Of a stretch of 64,000 nt of DNA, positions 1 through 9,130 are shown one piece after another. Each line of letters starts with the position of its first letter. Position 1 is the first letter of the stretch. The notes beneath the pieces are model-generated. The model searched no databases. It worked only from the letters and a program-made list of their open reading frames with translations, and was not told where the DNA came from. Source of the stretch: Bacteroidales bacterium (lineage in GTDB: Bacteria > Bacteroidota > Bacteroidia > Bacteroidales > F082); assembly GCA_023229245.1 (NCBI GenBank), contig JALNZU010000003.1:1-64000 (forward strand), in the 5' to 3' direction. The translations under genes and the position numbers were made by a program.

Positions 1-391
1 CTATCCAATAATCATTTCCTCCATAATTTTGGCTAACATCTCCATCATTAGAACTGCTATGACCGGCAACGATATAGCCTCCATCTGAGGTTTGCTTTAT
101 TGGTCCGACCCAATCTTCACTACTTCCTCCTAAGGATTTTTCCCATTGAATAGTACCCGCATTATCAAGTTTTACTACCCAATAATCTGCATTTCCATGA
201 GAGTTGCTTATATCTCCATCATTGGAATAACTGTATCCAGCCACTATATACCCACCATCCGAAGTTTGTTGTATGGAAGTAGCCACATCTTCCCCGGTTC
301 CTCCCAAAGATTTTTGCCATTCAATTTCGGGGACCTGTGCGTAAAGCATAGTAATAGAAAAGAGTATTACTGTTAAAAATAAATTTTTCAT
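1..391 (-). CDS. T9SS-secreted seven-blade repeat protein, C-terminus outside window
   Basis: This is the N-terminal part of the eighth member of the tandem secreted-protein family; it runs off the left edge of the window. The start at 391 gives the family signal peptide (MKNLFLTVILFS..., cleavage near YAQ) followed by EIEWQKSLGG, the first strand of the ~58-residue repeat. Two repeats and the start of a gap-free third are visible, with the family motifs QQTSDGGYIVAG, SNDGD and DYWVVKL. By analogy with its neighbours it should have seven repeats and a C-terminal T9SS sorting domain, but that part is not seen. It is the most downstream visible copy, so the array may continue beyond the window. 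Confidence 0.85.
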   Translation of the reverse strand, partial: MKNLFLTVILFSITMLYAQVPEIEWQKSLGGTGEDVATSIQQTSDGGYIVAGYSYSNDGDISNSHGNADYWVVKLDNAGTIQWEKSLGGSSEDWVGPIKQTSDGGYIVAGHSSSNDGDVSQNYGGNDYWI

Positions 392-437
392 TTGACTTAA
401 TTTTAAATTATTGTACTAATACAAGCCGTTTTACAGC

Positions 438-2174
438 TTATTTCTTAATAAATTTTTGTCCATTGATAAAATACATCCCTGCCGGTAATTCTGAAACATC
501 TATAGTTAGCTCGTTATTTTTGGTAACAGTTTTAAAAACTATTTCACCATATGTGTTTGTGATGATGAGTTCGGTTTTTAGAGAAATGCCTTTGATAGTT
601 AGCAAACCAGTTACCGGATTAGGATAAATTTTTACTCTATTGTTCTCTATATCAGCTACAGCCATTTCATAATCGAAGTTTGCCACTATGTTTCTGTTTT
701 CGATGGCGACAAAAGTGTATTCCGTATCGTTGGACACTTCAGTTCCGTCTTCCGTCCAGTTGACAAACGAATAACCTGCATTGGCTAATGCAGAGACTGT
801 AACGGATGTTCCATACTCAAAGACGCCACCACCTGAAGTTGTCCCACCCTCTTCGGGATTGGATGAGGTATTGATTTCATAGGAAAGTATACCGGGTCCT
901 CCTGATAGTTTGACTATCCAAAAATCTTTATTCCCATGATTCCCACTGACATCGCTATTATTGGATCTGCTATATCCTGCCGCGATATATCCTCCATCAG
1001 AAGTTTGCTGTATGGAATTCATACCATCATCACTTCTTCCGCCTAAGCATTTTTGCCATTCGATGTTACCGATATCATCCAATTTCACCACCCAAGAGTC
1101 ATAATCTCCGTGATTCCCGCTAAGGTCACCATCATTTGAATAACTGTCGCCCGCTACTATATAACCGCCATCAGAAGTTTGCTGAATAAAAAATGCAAAT
1201 TCACTCGCACTTCCACCCAAGCATTTCTGCCATTGAATATTACCTGTATCATCTAATTTCACCACCCAATAATCGCTGGAACCATGATGTCCATTGACAT
1301 CTCCATCATTTGACGTACTCGTTCCCGCTATGATATACCCGCCGTCAGAAGTTTGTTGTATAGATTCTACCCATTCATCCCCACTTCCACCCAAACATTT
1401 TTGCCATTGAATATTGCCAGCATTATCCAATTTCACCACCCAAGAATCATCATAACCATGATTCCCGCTGACATCGCCATCATTGGAAAAACTTCCACCA
1501 GCCACAATATAACCGCTATCAGAAGTTTGTTGTATAGAATGCGCCCATTCATCACCACTTCCACCTAAAGATTTCTGCCATTCAATAGTACCGGTATCAT
1601 CCAATTTCACCACCCAATAATCACTTGCACCATGATTTCCGCTGATATCACCGTTATTAGAATAACTATATCCTGCTGTGATGTAACCACCGTCAAAAGT
1701 TTGTTGTATGGAATATGCTCTATCTTCAGCACTGCCTCCTATGGATTTCTGCCATTCAATAGTACCGGTATCATCCAATTTCACTACCCAATAATCGGTA
1801 GAACCATGATTTCCACTGATATCACCATCATTGGAATCACTCCATCCGGCGAGTATGTAGCCTCCATCTGTAGTTTGTTGTATGGAGTTTGCCCCCTCAT
1901 ATCCACTTCCACCTAAAGATTTCTCCCATTGAATATTACCAATATGGTCTAGTTTCACTACCCAATAATCACTTTCACCATGATTCCCGCTGACATCGCC
2001 ATCATTGGAATAACTGTATCCTGCCGCAATATAACCGCCATCCGAAGTTTGTTGTATGGAGAATGCCACATCTAAACTACTCCCCCCTAAGGATTTTTGC
2101 CATTCGATTTCCGGAGCTTGTGCGTAAAGCATAGTAACAGAAAAGAGTATTACTGTTAAAAATAAATTTCTCAT
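438..2174 (-). CDS. T9SS-secreted seven-repeat (beta-propeller-like) protein with one InlB-B-type repeat
   Basis: Secreted protein of 578 aa. It has a signal peptide (about residues 1-19, ending LYAQ), then seven repeats of ~58 residues, each running (I/E)xWQKxLGG, IQQTSDGGYI, SNDGDxSGNHG and DYWVVKLD. Seven equal units rich in beta-strand pattern suggest a seven-bladed propeller. One InlB-B-like repeat follows (about residues 425-495; motifs EEGGTTSGGG, GYSFVNWTEDG). The C-terminal ~75 residues are a T9SS type A sorting domain (KIYPNPVTGLLTIKG... ending GQKFIKK), so export across the outer membrane is expected. The ligand is unknown. Several repeats carry a Cys (QKCLGG) where others have Ser. 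The gene sits 46 bp from both neighbours. Confidence 0.88.
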   Translation of the reverse strand: MRNLFLTVILFSVTMLYAQAPEIEWQKSLGGSSLDVAFSIQQTSDGGYIAAGYSYSNDGDVSGNHGESDYWVVKLDHIGNIQWEKSLGGSGYEGANSIQQTTDGGYILAGWSDSNDGDISGNHGSTDYWVVKLDDTGTIEWQKSIGGSAEDRAYSIQQTFDGGYITAGYSYSNNGDISGNHGASDYWVVKLDDTGTIEWQKSLGGSGDEWAHSIQQTSDSGYIVAGGSFSNDGDVSGNHGYDDSWVVKLDNAGNIQWQKCLGGSGDEWVESIQQTSDGGYIIAGTSTSNDGDVNGHHGSSDYWVVKLDDTGNIQWQKCLGGSASEFAFFIQQTSDGGYIVAGDSYSNDGDLSGNHGDYDSWVVKLDDIGNIEWQKCLGGRSDDGMNSIQQTSDGGYIAAGYSRSNNSDVSGNHGNKDFWIVKLSGGPGILSYEINTSSNPEEGGTTSGGGVFEYGTSVTVSALANAGYSFVNWTEDGTEVSNDTEYTFVAIENRNIVANFDYEMAVADIENNRVKIYPNPVTGLLTIKGISLKTELIITNTYGEIVFKTVTKNNELTIDVSELPAGMYFINGQKFIKK

Positions 2175-2220
2175 CTGTATTAATTTTAAATTATTGTACT
2201 AATACAAGCCGTTTTGAAGC

Positions 2221-3732
2221 TTATTTCTTAATAAATTTTTGTCCATTGACAAAATACATCCCTGCCGGCAGTTTGGACACATCGATGGTCAGTTCGTTAT
2301 CTTTTGCAACCGTTCTGAGAACCGTTTCGCCACGCATGTTGGTGATATCTATTTCAGTTTTCGGAGAAATGCCTTTGACCGTGATCAAATCGGTAGCCGG
2401 GTTGGGATACACTGAAAAAATAGTATTATTTATGGTTTCATTTAATCCAACAGTACCTGTAAGTTTGACAATCCAATAATCAGAATTTCCGTGATTCCCG
2501 CTGACATCGCCATCATTGGAATAGCTGTAGCCGGCTACGATATAACCCCCATCGGTAGTTTGTTGAATTGATCTTGCCAGATCAAAATTACTTCCACCCA
2601 AAGATTTTTGCCATTCAATATTACCAATATCGTCTAACTTTACTATCCAATAATCATAATCTCCATTATTACCACTTACATCCCCATCATTGGATGTACT
2701 TTCACCAACCACAATATAACCGCCGTCGGTAGTTTGCTGAATGGAAGTAGCGTAATCCCAATCGCCACCTCCCAAAGATTTTTGCCATTGGATATTTCCA
2801 ATCTTATCCAACTTTACAATCCAATAATCACTGTAACCACCATGATTACCGCTCACATCCCCATCATTGGAGTCACTCAATCCAGCTACTATATAGCCGC
2901 CATCTGAAGTTTGTTGTATAAAATTAGCATATTCAATAGAATTACCGCCTAAAGATTTTTGCCATTGTATATTCCCGATATTATCCAATTTCACTATCCA
3001 ATAGTCAGCATTTCCACGATTTCCGCTGACATCACCATCATTGGACCAACTGTATCCTGCGACTATATATCCCTCATCAGTTGTTTGTTGTATAGAATAT
3101 GCGAAGTCAAAATCACTTCCACCTAAGCATTTTTGCCATTGTATATTGCCGATATCATCTAATTTCACTATCCAATAATCAAAACTCCCATGATTTCCGT
3201 TGACATCGCCATTATTGGAATAACTGTATCCTGCCACTATATACCCACCATCAGTGGTTTGTTGGATGGAAAATGCATAATCCCTATGGCTACCTCCCAA
3301 CGACTTTTGCCATTGAATGTTACCGCTATAATTCAATTTCACCACCCAATAATCATTAAATCCATGATTCCCGCTTACATCGCCATCATTGGAATAGCTA
3401 TAGCCAGCTACAATATAACCACCATCAGAAGTTTGTTGTATGGAAGTAGCCACATCTTCTCCTGTTCCTCCCAAAGATTTTTGCCATTGAACGCTCCCGG
3501 AGTCGTCTAATTTTACAATCCAATAATCACTTTCGCCGTGATTCCCACTGACATCTCCATCATTGGAGGAACTGTATCCTGCTACGATATACCCACCATC
3601 CGAAGTTTGCTGTATGTAGGTTGCATAATCTTCCCCACTTCCTCCTAAGCATTTTTGCCATTCGATTTCCGGCGCTTGAGCATGAAGCAGGGTAGCAGAA
3701 ATGAGCGTTACTATTAAAAATAAATTTTTCAT
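2221..3732 (-). CDS. T9SS-secreted seven-repeat (beta-propeller-like) protein, no B-repeat
   Basis: Secreted protein of 503 aa in the tandem array. Signal peptide (about 1-19, LLHAQ), seven ~58-residue repeats to about residue 428, then directly a T9SS type A sorting domain (SVYPNPATDLITVKG, ending GQKFIKK). The InlB-B-like segment found in some sister genes is absent. The C-terminal domain is the 'A' variant (DITNMRGETVLRT), different from the 'B' variant (TNTYGEIVFKT) of the copy at 438-2174. The repeat loops SNDGDVSGNHG resemble acidic metal-binding loops, but calcium binding is only an inference. Likely cell-surface or released; binding target unknown. Confidence 0.88.
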   Translation of the reverse strand: MKNLFLIVTLISATLLHAQAPEIEWQKCLGGSGEDYATYIQQTSDGGYIVAGYSSSNDGDVSGNHGESDYWIVKLDDSGSVQWQKSLGGTGEDVATSIQQTSDGGYIVAGYSYSNDGDVSGNHGFNDYWVVKLNYSGNIQWQKSLGGSHRDYAFSIQQTTDGGYIVAGYSYSNNGDVNGNHGSFDYWIVKLDDIGNIQWQKCLGGSDFDFAYSIQQTTDEGYIVAGYSWSNDGDVSGNRGNADYWIVKLDNIGNIQWQKSLGGNSIEYANFIQQTSDGGYIVAGLSDSNDGDVSGNHGGYSDYWIVKLDKIGNIQWQKSLGGGDWDYATSIQQTTDGGYIVVGESTSNDGDVSGNNGDYDYWIVKLDDIGNIEWQKSLGGSNFDLARSIQQTTDGGYIVAGYSYSNDGDVSGNHGNSDYWIVKLTGTVGLNETINNTIFSVYPNPATDLITVKGISPKTEIDITNMRGETVLRTVAKDNELTIDVSKLPAGMYFVNGQKFIKK

Positions 3733-3778
3733 ATGTCTTAATTTTAAATTATTGTACTAATACTAGCCGTTCTACAGC

Positions 3779-5290
3779 TTATTTCTTAATAAACTTTTGT
3801 CCATTGATAAAATACATCCCTGCCGACAGTTTGGATACATCGATGGTCAGTTCGTTATCTTTTGCAACCGTTCTGAGAACCGTTTCGCCACGCATGTTGG
3901 TGATGTCTACTTCAGTTTTCGGAAAAATGCCTTTGACAGTGAGTAAGTCGGTTGCCGGGTTGGGATACACTGAAAAAATAGTATTATTTATGGTTTCATT
4001 TAATCCAACTGACCCTGTAAATTTAATTATCCAAAAGTCGCCATTCCCGTGATACTCATTGATATCACCATCATGGGAATCACTGTACCCCGCTACGATA
4101 TATCCGCCATCAGTGGTTTGTTGGATGGAATATGCCACCTCCGTACTACTCCCTCCTATAGATCTCTGCCATTGAAGATTACCAGCATTGTCTAATTTCA
4201 CTATCCAATAATCTTCAGCTCCATGGTTTCCGCTTACATCACCATCCTGTGATTCAGCCCAGCCAGCTATAATAAACCCTCCGTCAGATGTTTGTGATAT
4301 GGAATACGCCCAGTCCTGACCACTACCTCCTAAAGCTTTCTCCCATTGAATATTACCAGCGTTATCTAATTTCACCACCCAATAATCACCGCGACCCCTG
4401 TGACTTTCACTGACATCCCCATCATTAGAAAAACTCTCACCAACTACAATATAGCCACTATCTAAGGTTTGTTGTATACATTCTAAATAGTCAGGAAAGC
4501 TGCCACCTAAAGATTTTTGCCATTGAAGATTACCTACATTGTCCAATTTCGCTATCCAATAATCATAATCTCCATGATTACCACTTACATCCCCATCATT
4601 GGATCTACTAGTTCCGCCTATGATATAACCTCCATCTGAAGTTTGTTGTATGGAACTTGCCCAGTCATTTTCACTTCCACCCAAAGATTTCTCCCATTGA
4701 ATATTACCAATATGATCTAATTTCACTATCCAACAATCGCTTTCACCATGGTTTTCCGTTACATCGCCATCATTAGAAGAACTTTCACCCGCTACTATAT
4801 ATCCACCATCAGATGTTTGTTGAATAGAATATGCCACTTCCGTACTACTCCCTCCTAAAGATTTCTGCCATTGAAGATTACCAGCATCGTCTAACTTAAC
4901 TATCCAATAATCTTCAGACCCATGGTTTCCGCTGACATCACCATCATTAGAAGAACTTTCACCCGCTACTATATATCCACTATCAGATGTTTGTTGGACG
5001 AAATATGCTAGTTCTGTGCTACTCCCGCCCATAGATTTCTCCCATTGAATATTACCTGCATGATCAAGTTTTACTATCCAATAATCTGCATTTCCATGAG
5101 AGTTGCTTATATCTCCATCATTGGAATAACTGTATCCTGCTACGATATACCCACCATCCGAAGTTTGTTGTATGGAAGTAGCCACATCTTCCCCTGATCC
5201 ACCCAAAGATTTTTGCCATTCAATTTCGGGTGCTTGAGCATGAAGCAGGGTAACAGAAAACAACATGACCAATAAAAATAAATTTTTCAT
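3779..5290 (-). CDS. T9SS-secreted seven-repeat (beta-propeller-like) protein, no B-repeat
   Basis: Secreted protein of 503 aa, the same length and architecture as the copy at 2221-3732: signal peptide (LLHAQ), seven ~58-residue repeats, and a type A sorting domain with the 'A' variant sequence (NMRGETVLRT). The last residues are the family ending GQKFIKK. The repeats differ from the sister genes mainly in the variable segment just after SLGG (for example SSTEVA, SENDWA, SGQDWA), which would lie at corresponding positions on every blade and so could form a variable surface. The 46-bp spacers on both sides are nearly identical to the others in the array. Confidence 0.88.
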   Translation of the reverse strand: MKNLFLLVMLFSVTLLHAQAPEIEWQKSLGGSGEDVATSIQQTSDGGYIVAGYSYSNDGDISNSHGNADYWIVKLDHAGNIQWEKSMGGSSTELAYFVQQTSDSGYIVAGESSSNDGDVSGNHGSEDYWIVKLDDAGNLQWQKSLGGSSTEVAYSIQQTSDGGYIVAGESSSNDGDVTENHGESDCWIVKLDHIGNIQWEKSLGGSENDWASSIQQTSDGGYIIGGTSRSNDGDVSGNHGDYDYWIAKLDNVGNLQWQKSLGGSFPDYLECIQQTLDSGYIVVGESFSNDGDVSESHRGRGDYWVVKLDNAGNIQWEKALGGSGQDWAYSISQTSDGGFIIAGWAESQDGDVSGNHGAEDYWIVKLDNAGNLQWQRSIGGSSTEVAYSIQQTTDGGYIVAGYSDSHDGDINEYHGNGDFWIIKFTGSVGLNETINNTIFSVYPNPATDLLTVKGIFPKTEVDITNMRGETVLRTVAKDNELTIDVSKLSAGMYFINGQKFIKK

Positions 5291-5336
5291 CTGTATTAAT
5301 TTTAAATTATTGTACTAATACAAGTCGTTTTGAAGC

Positions 5337-6845
5337 TTATTTCTTAATAAACTTTTGTCCATTGACAAAGTATATCCCTGTCGGCAACCCGGAAATATCT
5401 ATAGGTATCTCGTAGCTGCCTGCAATAGTTTTAAAAACTATTTCGCCATATGTGTTTATGATGATCAGCTCGGTTTTTGGGGAGACACCTTTGATGGTTA
5501 TCAAATCGGTTGCCGGGTTGGGATACACTAAAAAAGTATTATTATTTATGGTTTCATTTAATCCTACAGTACCTGTAAGTTTGACTATCCATCCATCTCC
5601 TCCACCATGATTCCCAATTATATCCCCATCATTTGAATTGCTCCAACCTGCGATGATATAGCCGTTATCCGAACATTGTTGTATTGATTCTATACCATCA
5701 TAACCGCTGCCTCCAATGGATTTCTGCCATTGCAGATTACCATCTTCATCTAATTTTACTATCCAATAATCCTGTTCTCCATTATTTTGGATTACATCAT
5801 CATTAATGGATAATGTATAACCTGCCACTATATACCCACCTTCGGAAGTTTGTTGAATAGACAATGCGATGTCGGCCTCGCTACCTCCAAAAGTTTTCTG
5901 CCATTGAATGTCACCTAAGTTATTTAATTTCACAACCCAAAAATCAAGAATACCATGATTTTCAACTATATCACCATCAACTGAACTGGTTTTACCTGCT
6001 ATGATATATCCACTATCAAAAGTTTGATGTATGGAATAAGGTGTATCCCAACCACTACCTCCTAAAGATTTTTGCCATTGAATGTCGCCAAAATGATCCA
6101 ATTTTACGATCCAATAATCAGAGTATCCATAATTATTGGTTATATCACCATCATTTGAGTGGCTCTCACCAGCTACTATAAAGCCGTTATCAGCAGTATG
6201 ACTTATAGAGTGTGCTAGATCCCATTTACTACCTCCATATGTTTTTTGCCATTGGAGAGTACCTATAGCATCTATTTTAATAATCCAGTAATCATATCCT
6301 CCATGTTGTTCAGTTATATCTCCATCATTGGAATTGCTGTAGCCAGCTACAATATAACCATTATCGGAAGTCTGTTGTATAGCTCTTGCTATATCATTAC
6401 TACTACCTCCAAATGATTTTTCCCATTCAATATCACCATTATTGGATAGCTTGACTATCCAATAATCAAAACCTCCATAACTGTAGCTTACATCGCCATC
6501 ATCAGACATGCTGCTACCAGCCACTATATATCCACCATCGGAAGTCTGTTGTATGGACGATACTATATCAATGCTACTACCTCCAAGTGATTTTTCCCAC
6601 TCAATATTACCACTTTTACTTAATTTAACGACCCAATAATCATAATCTCCATTATTCTTACTGAGGTCACCATCATTGGAATTACTTGTACAAGCTACAA
6701 CATAACCGTTATCAGAGGTTAATTGTATGGATAAGGCAGCATCACTGGAACTACCACCAAGAGTCCTATGCCATTCAATTTCGGGCGCTTGTGCATAAAG
6801 CAGGATAACAGAAAACAGCATGACCAATAAAAATAAATGTTTCAT
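5337..6845 (-). CDS. T9SS-secreted seven-repeat protein with mosaic sorting domain
   Basis: Secreted protein of 502 aa with signal peptide, seven repeats and a T9SS sorting domain. It is the most divergent complete copy: repeats read for example QQTSDNGYIVAGYSNSNDGDI and several loops lack the GNHG ending. The sorting domain is mosaic. It begins like the 'A' variant (GLNETINN, VYPNPATDLITIKG) and continues like the 'B' variant (NTYGEIVFKT), which suggests past recombination between array members. There is no InlB-B-like repeat. Function beyond secretion and a probable propeller fold is unknown. Confidence 0.87.
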   Translation of the reverse strand: MKHLFLLVMLFSVILLYAQAPEIEWHRTLGGSSSDAALSIQLTSDNGYVVACTSNSNDGDLSKNNGDYDYWVVKLSKSGNIEWEKSLGGSSIDIVSSIQQTSDGGYIVAGSSMSDDGDVSYSYGGFDYWIVKLSNNGDIEWEKSFGGSSNDIARAIQQTSDNGYIVAGYSNSNDGDITEQHGGYDYWIIKIDAIGTLQWQKTYGGSKWDLAHSISHTADNGFIVAGESHSNDGDITNNYGYSDYWIVKLDHFGDIQWQKSLGGSGWDTPYSIHQTFDSGYIIAGKTSSVDGDIVENHGILDFWVVKLNNLGDIQWQKTFGGSEADIALSIQQTSEGGYIVAGYTLSINDDVIQNNGEQDYWIVKLDEDGNLQWQKSIGGSGYDGIESIQQCSDNGYIIAGWSNSNDGDIIGNHGGGDGWIVKLTGTVGLNETINNNTFLVYPNPATDLITIKGVSPKTELIIINTYGEIVFKTIAGSYEIPIDISGLPTGIYFVNGQKFIKK

Positions 6846-6891
6846 CTGTATTAATTTTAAATTATTGTACTAACACAAGCCGTTTTACAGC

Positions 6892-9084
6892 TTATTTCTT
6901 AATAAACTTTTGTCCATTGATAAAATACATCCCTGCCGGTAATTCTGAAACATCTATGGTTAGCTCGTTATTTTTGGCAACAGTTTTAAAAACTATTTCA
7001 CCATATGTGTTTGTGATGATCAGTTCGGTTTTTAGAGAAATGCCTTTGATAGTTAGCAAACCAGTTACCGGATTAGGATAAATTTTTATTCTATTGTTCT
7101 CTATATCAGCCACAGCCATTTCATAATCGAAGTTTGCCACTGTGTTTCTGTTTTCGATGGCGACAAAAGTGTATTCCGTATCGTTGGACACTTCAGTTCC
7201 GTCTTCTGTCCAGTTGACAAACGAATAGTCTGCATAGGCAAAAGCAGAGACTGTAACGGATGTTCCATACTCAAAGACGCCGCCACCTGATGTTGTCCCA
7301 CCCTCTTCGGGATTGGATGAGGTAGTTATTTCATAGGTGGCTATTTCTTCAAAATTGGCTATTAAGTCTCTGTTTTCGGTAACGACAAATGTGTATTCCG
7401 TATGGATGGAAACTTCAGTTCCGCCTTCTGTCCAGTTGATAAACGAATAGCCTGCATTGGCAAATGCGGAGACTGTAACTGAGGCTCCATAATTATAAAT
7501 ACCTCCGCCGGTGGTTGTTCCTCCTTCAGCGGGTTCAGATGAGGTAGTTATTTCATGGGTGGCTATTTCTTCAAAATTGGCTACTAAATCTCTGTTTTCG
7601 GTAACGATAAAAGTGTATTCCGTATGGTTGGAAACTTCAGTTCCATCTTCTGTCCAGTTGACAAACGAATAGTCTGCATTGGCAAATGCGGAGACTGTAA
7701 CTGAGGCTCCATAATTATAAATACCTCCACCGGTGGTTGTTCCTCCTTCAGCGGGTTCAGATGAGGTAGTTATTTCATAGGTTGTCACACCGGAGCCGGC
7801 GAGTTTTACTATCCAAACATCCGCACCTCCATGATTGCCGCTGACATCTCCATCATTTGACATACTTACTCCTGCTATAATATAACCGCCGTCCAAAGTT
7901 TGTTGTGTGGCTGTCGCTACATCCCAGCCATTTCCACCTAATGTTTTTTGCCATTGAATAGTGCCGCTGTCATCTAATTTCACAGCCCAATAATCAGAAT
8001 TTCCGTGATTCCCGCTGACATCGCCATCATTGGAATAGCTGTAGCCGGCTACGATATAACCCCCATCAAAAGTTTGTTGTATGGAATATGCCCAATCTTG
8101 CTCACTTCCTCCTAACGATTTTTCCCATTGGATATTACCGGTAGCATCTAATTTTACCGCCCAATAATCGCCCAATTGCTCACCATTGTCATGATTTCCA
8201 GTAACATCCCCGTCATTGGACTTGCTTTCACCTGCTACAATATACCCGCCATCTGAAGTTTGTTGTATGGATTCTGGCCAATCCTCACTACTTCCACCTA
8301 AAGATTTCTCCCATTGAATAGTACCGGCAATATCTAATTTTACTATCCAGTAATCGGTTGAATTATGATTTCCAGTAACATCCCCGTCACTTGACCAACT
8401 GGCTCCTGCTACAATATAACCCCCATCGGATGTTTGTTGTATAACCGCATAATAATCATCATCACTTCCACCCAAGCATTTCTGCCACTGAATATTGCCG
8501 GATTCATCTAATTTCACTACCCAATAATCGCCATAACCACCATGATTTCCACTGACATCACCATCATTGCTTTCACTGCTTCCTGCTACGATATAGCCAC
8601 CGTCAGAGGTTTGCTGTATTGATTTTGCGGAATCATAACCACTTCCTCCCAAACATTTCTGCCATTGAATATTACCGGTATCATCCAATTTCACTACCCA
8701 ATAATCACTTGCACCATGATTCCCGCTGACATCGCCATTATTGGAAAAAGTATATCCTGCAGCAATATAACCGCCATCAGAAGTTTGTTGTATGGAATAT
8801 GCCCAGTCTTCATGACTACCCCCAATGGATTTCTGCCACTCAAGATTACCGGCATTGTCCAATTTTACTATCCAGTAATCTCTATCTCCATGGTTTCCGC
8901 TGACATCTCCGTCATTGGAGTTGCTGTACCCTGCCGTGATGTATCCACCGTCTGAGGTCTGTTGTATGGAAAATGCCACTTCCATGCCACTTCCGCCTAA
9001 GGATTTTTGCCATTCGATTTCAGGCGCCTGTGCATAAAGCAGAGTAACCGAAAAGAGTGTTACCGTTAAAAATAAATGTTTCAT
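6892..9084 (-). CDS. T9SS-secreted seven-repeat protein with three InlB-B-type repeats
   Basis: The longest member of the array (730 aa). Signal peptide (LLYAQ), seven ~58-residue propeller-like repeats to about residue 430, then three consecutive ~72-residue InlB-B-like repeats. Each carries GGTT(T/S)GGG, an aromatic-Gly segment and (F)(V/I)NWTE(D/G)GTEVS, and ends VANF or IANF. A 'B'-variant T9SS sorting domain (IYPNPVTGLLTIKG) closes the protein. The first two B-repeats are almost identical to each other (SEPAEGGTTTGGG), while the third resembles the single copy in the gene at 438-2174, so copy number has changed by recent internal duplication. One blade (DNGEQLGD region) has a small insertion. 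Confidence 0.88.
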   Translation of the reverse strand: MKHLFLTVTLFSVTLLYAQAPEIEWQKSLGGSGMEVAFSIQQTSDGGYITAGYSNSNDGDVSGNHGDRDYWIVKLDNAGNLEWQKSIGGSHEDWAYSIQQTSDGGYIAAGYTFSNNGDVSGNHGASDYWVVKLDDTGNIQWQKCLGGSGYDSAKSIQQTSDGGYIVAGSSESNDGDVSGNHGGYGDYWVVKLDESGNIQWQKCLGGSDDDYYAVIQQTSDGGYIVAGASWSSDGDVTGNHNSTDYWIVKLDIAGTIQWEKSLGGSSEDWPESIQQTSDGGYIVAGESKSNDGDVTGNHDNGEQLGDYWAVKLDATGNIQWEKSLGGSEQDWAYSIQQTFDGGYIVAGYSYSNDGDVSGNHGNSDYWAVKLDDSGTIQWQKTLGGNGWDVATATQQTLDGGYIIAGVSMSNDGDVSGNHGGADVWIVKLAGSGVTTYEITTSSEPAEGGTTTGGGIYNYGASVTVSAFANADYSFVNWTEDGTEVSNHTEYTFIVTENRDLVANFEEIATHEITTSSEPAEGGTTTGGGIYNYGASVTVSAFANAGYSFINWTEGGTEVSIHTEYTFVVTENRDLIANFEEIATYEITTSSNPEEGGTTSGGGVFEYGTSVTVSAFAYADYSFVNWTEDGTEVSNDTEYTFVAIENRNTVANFDYEMAVADIENNRIKIYPNPVTGLLTIKGISLKTELIITNTYGEIVFKTVAKNNELTIDVSELPAGMYFINGQKFIKK

Positions 9085-9130
9085 CTGTATTAATTTTAAA
9101 TTATTGTACTAATACAAGCCGTTCTACAGC

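Noticed and set aside
1353..1916. Plus-strand open frames opposite the secreted-protein array (also near 3190, 8665, 10139, 10487 and 11694)
   Set aside because: They are repeats of the same Ile/Ser-rich pattern produced by the antisense of the ~174-bp coding repeat; the minus-strand genes explain the sequence fully.
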